From CAZMVY01 sp964617875 (GTDB taxonomy: Bacteria > Planctomycetota > Phycisphaerae > UBA1845 > PWPN01), in contig CAZUAI010000005.1 of NCBI GenBank assembly GCA_964617875.1, positions 1-64,000 on the forward strand: DNA of 64,000 nt, read 5' to 3'. Below the pieces are notes generated by a model, which searched no databases, was not told the DNA's origin, and saw only the letters and a list, made by a program, of their open reading frames with translations. The position numbers were made by a program, and so were the translations under genes. Each line of letters opens with the position of its first letter. Within the stretch, counting starts at the first letter, position 1. Positions 32,378 to 40,437 of the stretch are shown one piece after another.

Positions 32378-33772
32378 TCAAACGATCGATCGGCCGATCA
32401 TGTCGCCGGGGACCGGGACGCCCAGCATCTGGAGGATCGTCGGCGTGACGTCGTAGAGCGTCCGGCCGTCCACGCGGCCGCGGGGCGTCAGCGACGGGTG
32501 CGTCAGCGTGTACATGCCGAACTGGGCGTGGTTGGCGTCGTCGGGGCCGGTGTCGTTTTCGAACGTGTAGATGCCCGGGTTGCCGACCGTACCCACGCTC
32601 CGCCATCGGAGGTCGCCGAAGATGACGATCAGGTCCGGCGCGACGGCGTTGACCTTCCGGTAGATCGCCTGCGGCTTGTAGACGCGGGTGCCCATCGGCT
32701 TGCCCTCGTGGTCGGGGATGGCCTCGATCCGGGCGATCAGCTCGTCACGGAGCGTCTCGTATTCCGCCTGCGGGACGATGCCGTTCGGCTCGCGGCCCTG
32801 GACGTTCAGGAAACAGCGGCCGTAGTAGCCGCCTTCGCCCCAGGCGCGGGTCTTCGACCAGTCGATGTTGGCGAAGTCGAACTTCGTGGGCCTGGCCGCG
32901 GGCTGCTTGAGGGCCATGTAACCTTCGCGGATCAGCCAGTCGTTGAAGCACAGCCCGCCGACCATGCACTTGGCCCCGTGGTCGCTGACGAGCATGACGG
33001 CCGTCTTCTCGCGGTCGCAGACGCTCAGCAGCTCGCCGATCCACTTGTCGAGGTGGATGTGGTAGTCGCGGATCGCGTTCTCGTACCTGTTGCCGGGCTC
33101 GTAGCGGTGGTGTGTCTTGTCCATGAACTGCCAGAAGCCGTGGTAGATGCGGTCGACGCCCATCTCGACGACCCAGCAGAGGTCCCACGGCTTCGTCTGC
33201 ATCAGGTGCTTCGTCAGCGCGAAGCGCTTGTCGGTCATCTCGTAAATCTGCTTCAGGAGCCAGTCCTTGTCGTCCGTGCGGAAGCCCTTGACGTCCACGA
33301 CGTAGTCGCCGATGACGTTCCTGATCTCCTGCTTGAGCGACTGCGGCCAGGTGTAGTCGGCGTTCGTGTCGGGCGTCATGAAGCAGGTGACCATGTGGCC
33401 CTTGATCGGCCGCGTGATCGGGTACGTGCCGGGCAGGCCGATGATGATCGACTGCTTGTTCCGCGTGGCGAGCAGGTCCCAGACGCGCGGTTCCTTGACG
33501 TCGAGCGCGGTCGAGATGGTCAGCTTCTCGTAGGAGTAGTCGGCGCGGTTGCGGAACCCGTAGATGCCGAGCTGGCCGGGGTCTTTGCTGGCGGCCATGC
33601 AGGACCACGCCGGCACGGTGATCGGCGGCATGCAGCTCTCGAGCGTGCCGAACCGGCCGGCCTGCACCAGCCCGCGCGTGTGCGGCATGACGTCGAGCCA
33701 TCGGTCGAACACGAGCGACGGCTCACCGCAATCCAGCCCGATGACCAGAACCTTTTCGATCTTCGAGGGCAT
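32378..33772 (-). CDS. type I phosphodiesterase/nucleotide pyrophosphatase (alkaline phosphatase superfamily)
   Basis: A 464-residue cytoplasmic-looking hydrolase. VLVIGLDCGEPSLVF at residues 8-22 holds the first metal-binding Asp; the likely nucleophile Thr is in MPPITVPAW; VSDHGAK gives further metal ligands, and the C-terminal TLYDVTPTILQMLGVPVP is typical of these enzymes. It probably cleaves a phosphodiester or phosphonate bond; the substrate is unknown. GGGAGG lies 7 bases before the ATG at 33772, and there is no signal peptide. It is divergent from the sulfatase, a member of the same superfamily. Confidence 0.88.
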   Translation of the reverse strand: MPSKIEKVLVIGLDCGEPSLVFDRWLDVMPHTRGLVQAGRFGTLESCMPPITVPAWSCMAASKDPGQLGIYGFRNRADYSYEKLTISTALDVKEPRVWDLLATRNKQSIIIGLPGTYPITRPIKGHMVTCFMTPDTNADYTWPQSLKQEIRNVIGDYVVDVKGFRTDDKDWLLKQIYEMTDKRFALTKHLMQTKPWDLCWVVEMGVDRIYHGFWQFMDKTHHRYEPGNRYENAIRDYHIHLDKWIGELLSVCDREKTAVMLVSDHGAKCMVGGLCFNDWLIREGYMALKQPAARPTKFDFANIDWSKTRAWGEGGYYGRCFLNVQGREPNGIVPQAEYETLRDELIARIEAIPDHEGKPMGTRVYKPQAIYRKVNAVAPDLIVIFGDLRWRSVGTVGNPGIYTFENDTGPDDANHAQFGMYTLTHPSLTPRGRVDGRTLYDVTPTILQMLGVPVPGDMIGRSIV

Positions 33773-33992
33773 ACGGCAACCTCCCCGGAAAGCGGGCATT
33801 GTGGGGACGGCGGCGGGGTTATGCAAACACCAGTCCGCCCGGACCGGGCGAGTGAGACCGCGACGGACTCGGCGCGTGCCTTCCGGCCCCGAAGGGCTCA
33901 ACGGCATGCAGCCGGAGGCGCGAGTCCCCGGTATGTTGCTCCGCGCAATCGCTGCGGGTGGATGAGGCTGGACACGGGCGCGGTGTTGCCCG

Positions 33993-35663
33993 ATGATTCC
34001 CCCGATGCGGGCGAAGGGAAACATCACTCGCGTCTTGTCGTGTTGCATCCTGTGGACAGGCGGTATGGCCTGGGCCGCCAATGACGGGCGCCGGCCCAAT
34101 GTCGTGTTCATTCTCACCGACAACCAGAGCGCCTGGACGCTCGGCTGCTACGGCAACAAGGACATCCGTACGCCGAACATCGACCGGCTGGCCGCCGAGG
34201 GCATGCGGTTCGACCGCTGCTTCAGCTGCAACGCGGTCTGCTCGCCGACACGGGCGACGTACCTGACGGGCCTCATTCCGTCGCAGCACGGCGTCCACTC
34301 GTACCTGGGCGCCGGATCGCTCGAAGGCCCTTCCGCGTACTACACGCTCAAGGAGTTCCGCACACTGCCGGCGATCCTTCACGACGCCGGCTACACCTGT
34401 GGGCTGACGGGCAAGTGGCATCTCGGCGACTGCCTCCATCCACAGGATGGCTTCACATATTGGGTCACCAGGCCGGGCGGCCACACGGACACGTTCTACG
34501 ATGCCCAGGTCATCGAGAACGGGGCCGTCCGGAAGGAGCCGACGTACCTGACGGACTTCTGGACGCAGCACGCCGTCCGCTTCATCGAGCAGAACAAGGA
34601 CCGGCCGTTCTTCCTGTACCTGGCGTACAACGGGCCATACGGTCTGGGCGGCTGGCTGAACGAGCCCGGCCGCAATCGACACGCCTCCTACTACGCGGAC
34701 AAGGACCTGCCGTGCTATCCGCGCGGCCCGCCCCACGAATGGCTCCGGGCCAACCGAAAGATGATCGGCAACCTCACCGCCATTCGCCGTTACAGCACCG
34801 AGGTCAGCGGCGTGGACGACGGCGTCGGCACGGTGATGGCGACGCTGAAGCGGCTTGGGCTCGATGAGAACACGCTGGTCGTCTTTGCGGCCGACCAGGG
34901 CCTTGCTGCCGGTCACCACGGCTTCTGGGGCATGGCGGACCACGGCCGTCCGCTGAACACGTTCGACGCCGCTCTGCACGTCCCGCTGATCTGGCGGCTG
35001 CCGAAGCGGATCGCGGCGGGCGGGCATAGCGGCATCCTCGTGTCGAACTACGACTTCCTGCCGACAATCCTGGGCCTGCTCGGGCTGGGCGACCGGATGG
35101 CAAGATCGCCGGCGTCACCCGGGCGCGACTACTCGGCCGTGCTGCGCGGTCGGGAGATTGCCTGGGACAACGTCGTGTTCTACGAATACGAGGACAGCCG
35201 GATGGTCCGCACGGACCGGTGGAAGCTCACGCGTCGGTTCCCGAGCGGCCCGGACGAGCTTTACGACCTCGCTGCCGATCCCGGCGAGAAGAACAACCGG
35301 TTCGGCAATCCGCAGCAGGCCGGCGTGCAGCAGGATTTGCAGCAGCGGCTCGACGCGTTCTTCAAACGGTATGCCGACGCGAAATACGACCTGTGGAACG
35401 GCGGAACGTCGAAGGCGCCCCTGGTCAGCATGAAGACGCCAGGTGCCACCCGGCCGGCGAGCCGCCGGGCCTCCTCCGCCTCGTTGATCCGGTGTCGAAG
35501 AGGGTCGTTCGCGAGTTGCCCGGGCGGGGCAATGTACCAGCCGCTTTTCCGGTCGCCGGGCGCACAGTGGTCCTGCGGCGCGTCGAAGAGCCCGGGCGAG
35601 CAGTGGACTGTCACGCGGTTGGATTCCTCGTGCTGGCCGTTTCCGATAAGCCCGCCGCGCTGA
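33993..35663 (+). CDS. type I sulfatase, exported
   Basis: A 556-residue formylglycine sulfatase. After a short hydrophobic leader (residues about 12-29, cleavage near AWA), PNVVFILTDNQS carries metal ligands and C83-S-P-T-R is the site turned into formylglycine. LTGKWHLGD and the C-terminal DLAADPGEKNN are typical. It probably removes sulfate esters from polysaccharides, in keeping with planctomycete glycan use. The last 70 residues or so are not sulfatase-like; another frame in the same DNA looks more coding, so a frameshift or fusion near 35430 is possible. A maturase is not seen nearby. ATG 33993 lacks a good ribosome site. Confidence 0.88.
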   Translation: MIPPMRAKGNITRVLSCCILWTGGMAWAANDGRRPNVVFILTDNQSAWTLGCYGNKDIRTPNIDRLAAEGMRFDRCFSCNAVCSPTRATYLTGLIPSQHGVHSYLGAGSLEGPSAYYTLKEFRTLPAILHDAGYTCGLTGKWHLGDCLHPQDGFTYWVTRPGGHTDTFYDAQVIENGAVRKEPTYLTDFWTQHAVRFIEQNKDRPFFLYLAYNGPYGLGGWLNEPGRNRHASYYADKDLPCYPRGPPHEWLRANRKMIGNLTAIRRYSTEVSGVDDGVGTVMATLKRLGLDENTLVVFAADQGLAAGHHGFWGMADHGRPLNTFDAALHVPLIWRLPKRIAAGGHSGILVSNYDFLPTILGLLGLGDRMARSPASPGRDYSAVLRGREIAWDNVVFYEYEDSRMVRTDRWKLTRRFPSGPDELYDLAADPGEKNNRFGNPQQAGVQQDLQQRLDAFFKRYADAKYDLWNGGTSKAPLVSMKTPGATRPASRRASSASLIRCRRGSFASCPGGAMYQPLFRSPGAQWSCGASKSPGEQWTVTRLDSSCWPFPISPPR

Positions 35664-35771
35664 CCGGCAGGAAGCGGGTGAACCGGGCGTCTGTCGAGCG
35701 GGCCTTTCGGTTCGGCAGGGAACGCCGGCCGGGCGTTGCGTGGCCGGTAACAGGAAAGGTGGGATGAGCCG

Positions 35772-37403
35772 ATGGTTCGAGGTCGTCACATCGATCGACG
35801 TACGTTCCTCAAGCGTGTCGCCGCGACATCCGTGATCGGCGTTCGTGCCTCACGTTGCCTCGGCACGCGGGAGGCCGATGCCGGCGCCTTCGCAACCGAT
35901 GATCCCGACGTGGCAAAGATCGGCGCCGGCATCCTCGCATCGCGAGGCAACGCCGTCGATGCCGCCGTCGCCGCCGCGTTCGTGGCAGCCGTCGCGGCCC
36001 CCTCGCGGTGCGGTGTCGGCGGCTACGGCGCGTGTGCCATCCTCGCGGTGGACGGCGGCCGGAGGATCGTCGCCCTTGATGCCAACACGATCGCGCCCGC
36101 GGCCATGACGGCCGACCTCTTCAAGCCGGTCGGGGGAAAGGTCCCCGGCGCGGTGAACGAGTACGGTTGGCTCGCCGCGGGCGTCCCCGGCACGCTCGCG
36201 GGGCTGGAGCGGATCCAGAAGCGGTTCGGGACCATGCCGTTCGCCGAGGTCCTCAAGCCGGCGATCCGCGTCGCGCGCGAGGGGTCTCCCTGGTCCGCCC
36301 ATTGTGCCTCACTGGTGCGGGACCGGGCCGAACAGTTCGGCCGCGACCCCGGATTGCGCAAGCTCGTCTTCCGGGGCGACCGGCCCCTCGCCGCGGGCGA
36401 ACCCTTCCGCAATCCGGACCTTGCCGACCTGCTCGAATCGCTTGCCCGGAAGGGTTCCGCGTCCGACTTCTACCGCGGCGACATCGCCCTGCGGATCGCC
36501 GAGGCCTTCGCGAAGCACGGCGGCCTTGTGACGGCGCAGGACATGGCCGCGTACGAGGCAAGGCTCGTCGAGCCGCTCGCCATTGCCTGCGGCCGGGACA
36601 CGATTCTCACGCCCCCGCCCACAGCCGGCGGGCTGACGACGCTGCAGGCATTGCAGTGCCTGCAGGCCCTGCGCTGGCACGAACGCCCTGCCGGAGTCGC
36701 GCGGACGCACGCGCAGATCGAAGCGCTGCGGCTTGCCTGGCACGATCGCCTCACGCTGCTGGGCGATCCCGACTCGGTGACGGTCCCGTCGGCCCGGTTG
36801 CTGTCCGATGATTACGCCCGCGAGTCGGCCGAGAGGGTCGCCGCCGCCGTCAAGGCCGGCAGCATCCTCCCGTACGACATTCCGGCACGCGACCAGAACG
36901 GCACGATCAACGTGACCGCCGCCGACCGCGAGGGCAACTTCATCGCGCTCACGCTGACGCACGGCAACGGCTTCGGGGCCCGGGTCGCCGTCGAGGGGCT
37001 CGGGCTGATCCTCGGGCACGGCATGTCGCGATTCGATCCGGAGCCGGGCCGGCCAAACTCGCCCGGACCGCGCAAGCGGCCGCTGCACAACATGACGCCC
37101 GTCCTTGTCGTGCGTGACGGCAGGCCCGTGCTCTGTCTGGGCGGCAGCGGCGGGCGGCGAATCCCCAACGCCGCCTTCGAGGTGCTCGCCCGATTTCTCA
37201 CACGAAGGGAGCCGCTGCGGGAAAGCGTTCAGGCCCCGCGGATGCACACCACGGGCACGGCCGACCTGGAACTCGAGTCCCGCTGGCCGGAAGGCGAGAA
37301 AGCGGCGTTGGCCTCAATGGGGTACAAGATCAAAACCGCCGCGAGCGCGGTCATCAGCGCGGTGGCCGTCGAGGACGGCCGGATCGCACGGTCCGTACGC
37401 TGA
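35772..37403 (+). CDS. gamma-glutamyltransferase family protein, Tat-exported
   Basis: A 543-residue Ntn-hydrolase. The N-terminus RRTFLKRVAATSVIG is a twin-arginine signal. The fold signatures are ILASRGNAVDAAVAAAF, VPGTLAGLERIQKRFGTMP and TPPPTAGGLTTLQALQ. The likely autocleavage and nucleophile threonine is T378 in QNGTINVTAAD; the spacing to the following Asp is one residue longer than in E. coli Ggt. The C-terminus has HNMTPVLVVRDG and GGSGGRRIPNA. It would cleave gamma-glutamyl compounds such as glutathione outside the cytoplasm. It starts shortly after the sulfatase gene on the same strand. Confidence 0.85.
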   Translation: MVRGRHIDRRTFLKRVAATSVIGVRASRCLGTREADAGAFATDDPDVAKIGAGILASRGNAVDAAVAAAFVAAVAAPSRCGVGGYGACAILAVDGGRRIVALDANTIAPAAMTADLFKPVGGKVPGAVNEYGWLAAGVPGTLAGLERIQKRFGTMPFAEVLKPAIRVAREGSPWSAHCASLVRDRAEQFGRDPGLRKLVFRGDRPLAAGEPFRNPDLADLLESLARKGSASDFYRGDIALRIAEAFAKHGGLVTAQDMAAYEARLVEPLAIACGRDTILTPPPTAGGLTTLQALQCLQALRWHERPAGVARTHAQIEALRLAWHDRLTLLGDPDSVTVPSARLLSDDYARESAERVAAAVKAGSILPYDIPARDQNGTINVTAADREGNFIALTLTHGNGFGARVAVEGLGLILGHGMSRFDPEPGRPNSPGPRKRPLHNMTPVLVVRDGRPVLCLGGSGGRRIPNAAFEVLARFLTRREPLRESVQAPRMHTTGTADLELESRWPEGEKAALASMGYKIKTAASAVISAVAVEDGRIARSVR

Positions 37404-37529
37404 CGCGAGCCGGCGTCGGGCGCGTGGGCGCCGCTCTTGTCTGTCGCGGCAACCCCGTGTGAGCGCGGCCGGCTTCGGCCGGGCAGGGGACAAACGACCG
37501 CCCGACTGCATGCCGGGCGCGGCGGACGC

Positions 37530-38558
37530 TCAGAACCGCCCGTCCCGCTGCTCGAAGTGCGTCGGCTTGCCCAGCGTACGGCCGCCGATCGTGACCCAAT
37601 GGGCGATCCGTTCGATCATCTGCTCCAGCGACGTGCCCGGAGGTCCGTACAGCCGGGCGGATTTCGATGCGTTGCTCAGAAGGGCCGTCTCCGCTTCCAC
37701 GCCGGTGAAGCGGGCTTCGACGCCGAACGCCCGGCCGAACCGCCGGGCCACGTCGCGGATGGACGCGGTCTCGAGCCCGGTGACGTTCAGCACCGCCGGC
37801 GGGCTCGCGCACAGGCCGAACGACCGCAGGATGATCGCGTTCGCGTCCCTCTGCCAGATTACGTTCGCGTACCCCATGCTCACGTCCACGGGGAGCCCCG
37901 CGCGAACCCGCTGCGCGATGTCCAACAGTACGCCGTAGCGCAGGTCGATCGCATAGTTCAGCCGGATCAGCGTGACCGGCGTCCCATACCGCTCCGAGAA
38001 GAACTGAAACATCCGCTCGCGCCCCAGGCACGACTGGGCATATTCGCCGACGGGGCCGACGGCGTGTTCCTCCGTCGGCCCGCCCGATGTCACGGGCGTC
38101 AGCGGATAGACATTGCCGGTGGACAGTGCGACGATTCGCGCCGAGCGGAACCGCCGCGCAACGAGCGCGGGCAGGTAGGTGTTCATCGCCCACGTCATCA
38201 CCTCCGCGCCCGTCGTGCCGAACTTCATGCCGACGAGGTACACGACATTGGACACGCACGGCAGCAGCTCGAGGGCATGGTCTTCGAGCAGGTCGCAGGC
38301 GATCGTCTCGATGCCGCAGCGGTTCAACTCCGCTTCAAGCCCGCCGGCCGAGAACCGGGCGACGCCGATCACCCGCTTCCGGCTGCCGACGGCATCGAGC
38401 GCCCGGCGGGCCATCTTCGCCATCGTGGGGCCCATCTTGCCGCCGACGCCCAGCAACAGGATGTCGCCGTCCAGCGCAGCCAGGGCCTCGCCGACCTCCG
38501 GCGCGGGTTCGGAGAGCACGTCCTCAAGTTGTGCTTCGGTTTCGATCAGGTTTGCCAT
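37530..38558 (-). CDS. NAD-dependent epimerase/dehydratase family protein (extended SDR)
   Basis: A 342-residue protein with an extended short-chain dehydrogenase fold. LLLGVGGKMGPTMAKMARRA is the nucleotide-binding glycine motif; STGNVYPL lies where the catalytic Ser/Thr is expected. The active-site tyrosine is probably in GEYAQSCLGRERM, where the usual YxxxK lysine is not conserved. The C-terminal region resembles sugar-nucleotide epimerases. The reaction is unknown. The gene lies between ggt (convergent) and the Tat-exported isomerase-like gene on the same strand. The ATG at 38558 has a poor ribosome site. Confidence 0.8.
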   Translation of the reverse strand: MANLIETEAQLEDVLSEPAPEVGEALAALDGDILLLGVGGKMGPTMAKMARRALDAVGSRKRVIGVARFSAGGLEAELNRCGIETIACDLLEDHALELLPCVSNVVYLVGMKFGTTGAEVMTWAMNTYLPALVARRFRSARIVALSTGNVYPLTPVTSGGPTEEHAVGPVGEYAQSCLGRERMFQFFSERYGTPVTLIRLNYAIDLRYGVLLDIAQRVRAGLPVDVSMGYANVIWQRDANAIILRSFGLCASPPAVLNVTGLETASIRDVARRFGRAFGVEARFTGVEAETALLSNASKSARLYGPPGTSLEQMIERIAHWVTIGGRTLGKPTHFEQRDGRF

Positions 38559-38671
38559 GCAGGGAGTCTACGTGCCGGCCTCCCGTCCCTCAAGCCGGAC
38601 CGTGCGTGAGCCTCTCTCGTTCCGCCGGGCTTTGCCTTCGCCGGAAGCGCCGCGGACCCGTCCGCCCCGCA

Positions 38672-40165
38672 TCACACGTTGCCACGCAACCGCAGGCGGT
38701 ACATCCTGGCGAACGCCTTCAGGCGCTTTGCCTCGCCGCGATCGCCGCAGAAGAGAACCGGGTGCGGGCCGGCGTACGCCGTGCAGACATCGTCCAGACC
38801 GTCGAACTCCAGGAGCACTCGCGTGGCGCAGCCGCCCGTCGGCGGCGACGTCGGCGACTGGATCACCTTGCCGGTCCAGCAGCAGAGCGTGTCTTCGCCG
38901 CTGAGGTACTTCGCAAGCATCACGCGATCGCCCGGCGTCCACTGCACGTCGAGGGCCGGTGTCTTCGGCAGCTGGTGGAAGAACGGCCGCACGAGGTATT
39001 CCTGCGGGGGGCCGTCGGGGCCGTGCAACTTCCACGTGCACGTGCAGTGGGCGCCGAAGTACCGGTTCTCGCTCGTGTCGAACTCCGGGTTGTGCTGGAA
39101 GCCGCCCCGCCCCAGCAGCCAGCGGCCGAGCATGAGCGTCAGCGAGGCGTTCAGGTCGTTCTCGCAGCCGCACGGCACGAGCGAGCCGTTGTGCATCGCG
39201 AAGCTGATGCACGGCTTGCGGTGCTTGAGCTGCAGGCACTCGATCGTGATCGCATCGGCGCCGTACCGCTTCATCATCCCCTCGACCGCGCGGTGCGCCC
39301 GCATGGCATCGACAAAGTACCTGTCTTCCACATCGGTCACGCGGGCCGCGTTCTTCTTGAACTCCATCGCGTCGCGGACGAGTGCGTCGTCGTCCGCGAT
39401 GCCGTCGAACATCGCGTTGAATTCCGCGGCCGGCACCTCGACGACGTCCACGCCGAGCCGCGGCTCGGGCTTCTGCGTCAGTGCCGTCACCCGTCCCGAG
39501 ATCCGCAGCAGCCGGCTCTGCGCCAGCATCTTCCGGGCACGGACGGCGGTCAGCCCCCGCTCGATCTCGTCCCAGTTCTCCAGCGAGTGGATGTAGTACA
39601 GCCCCTCGGCGTTCCGCAGGTAGTCCGGCGGCAACTGGTGATTCGACCCGAGCGTGTGGTACACGATCGCCGTCGGCGCGCCGCATTCCGTCGCCATCTG
39701 ATGCGACCACTTCGAAAAGGAGTTCCAGAAGTTCACGATGAGCACGGCGTCCGGCCGGGCGGCCCGCGCGGCCGCGATGAACTCCTTGACCTTCGCTTCC
39801 TGGTAGATGGCCTGCGGCTGGAACTCAACGACCAGTCCGAGCTTCCCCGCGATGTCCTTGATCTTCCCCGTGAACTTGCGCTCCTGCTCCTCGGGCTCGA
39901 ACTGGTTGCCCGGCCAGGTGAACCAGTGGTGCCCGCGCCACGAGTCCTCCAGCCGGCCCTCGTTGACGACATCAGCGGGAGGATAAAGGAATGCGACAAC
40001 GACCTTCGCCGGTCTTTTCTCCCGACTGGGCATCGGGAGCGCGGGCTGCGTGTCCGGCTGGTCCGCGATCGCACGCGACACCAGCGCCGCCGCCCCGAGG
40101 GCGCCGCCGGCGGCAATCATGAACTCCCGCCGGTTCAGGCCTGATGATGAACAAGACTGACACAT
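38672..40165 (-). CDS. Tat-exported protein with L-fucose/L-arabinose isomerase-like fold
   Basis: A 497-residue protein. NRREFMIAAGGALGAAAL is a twin-arginine signal, so it acts outside the cytoplasm. The body resembles the fucose/arabinose isomerase superfamily: alternating alpha/beta region with PDAVLIVNFWNSFSKW and a later part with ITIECLQL and PCGCENDLNASL where metal ligands might lie. Exported members of this fold are common in planctomycetes and have no known activity. The ATG at 40165 has GGAGG 8 bases upstream; an in-frame ATG at 40276 would bury the Tat signal. Confidence 0.75.
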   Translation of the reverse strand: MCQSCSSSGLNRREFMIAAGGALGAAALVSRAIADQPDTQPALPMPSREKRPAKVVVAFLYPPADVVNEGRLEDSWRGHHWFTWPGNQFEPEEQERKFTGKIKDIAGKLGLVVEFQPQAIYQEAKVKEFIAAARAARPDAVLIVNFWNSFSKWSHQMATECGAPTAIVYHTLGSNHQLPPDYLRNAEGLYYIHSLENWDEIERGLTAVRARKMLAQSRLLRISGRVTALTQKPEPRLGVDVVEVPAAEFNAMFDGIADDDALVRDAMEFKKNAARVTDVEDRYFVDAMRAHRAVEGMMKRYGADAITIECLQLKHRKPCISFAMHNGSLVPCGCENDLNASLTLMLGRWLLGRGGFQHNPEFDTSENRYFGAHCTCTWKLHGPDGPPQEYLVRPFFHQLPKTPALDVQWTPGDRVMLAKYLSGEDTLCCWTGKVIQSPTSPPTGGCATRVLLEFDGLDDVCTAYAGPHPVLFCGDRGEAKRLKAFARMYRLRLRGNV

Positions 40166-40437
40166 CGCGCTGACCTCCTGTTGCTCGAATCGAGCGCGTC
40201 CAGCATAGCTCCGGTAGCCGCGCAATTCCAGGTTATCGGTCTGCGAGCGGCCGCTGCAAGCCGTGCGTTCACTCATGCCCCTCGCAAACCCGGTCGATTC
40301 AGATGGGGGTCCGTCCGATCCGGGCGGTGGCTCCGCAGGCGGTCGGGCGGACTATCGGACCGCCTCGGAGAAGGGTGCCGTGCCCTCGTGGTTGCCCGAC
40401 GGGGCCTCGCCGGCCGGGCGCGACGCCGTCGCAGACA

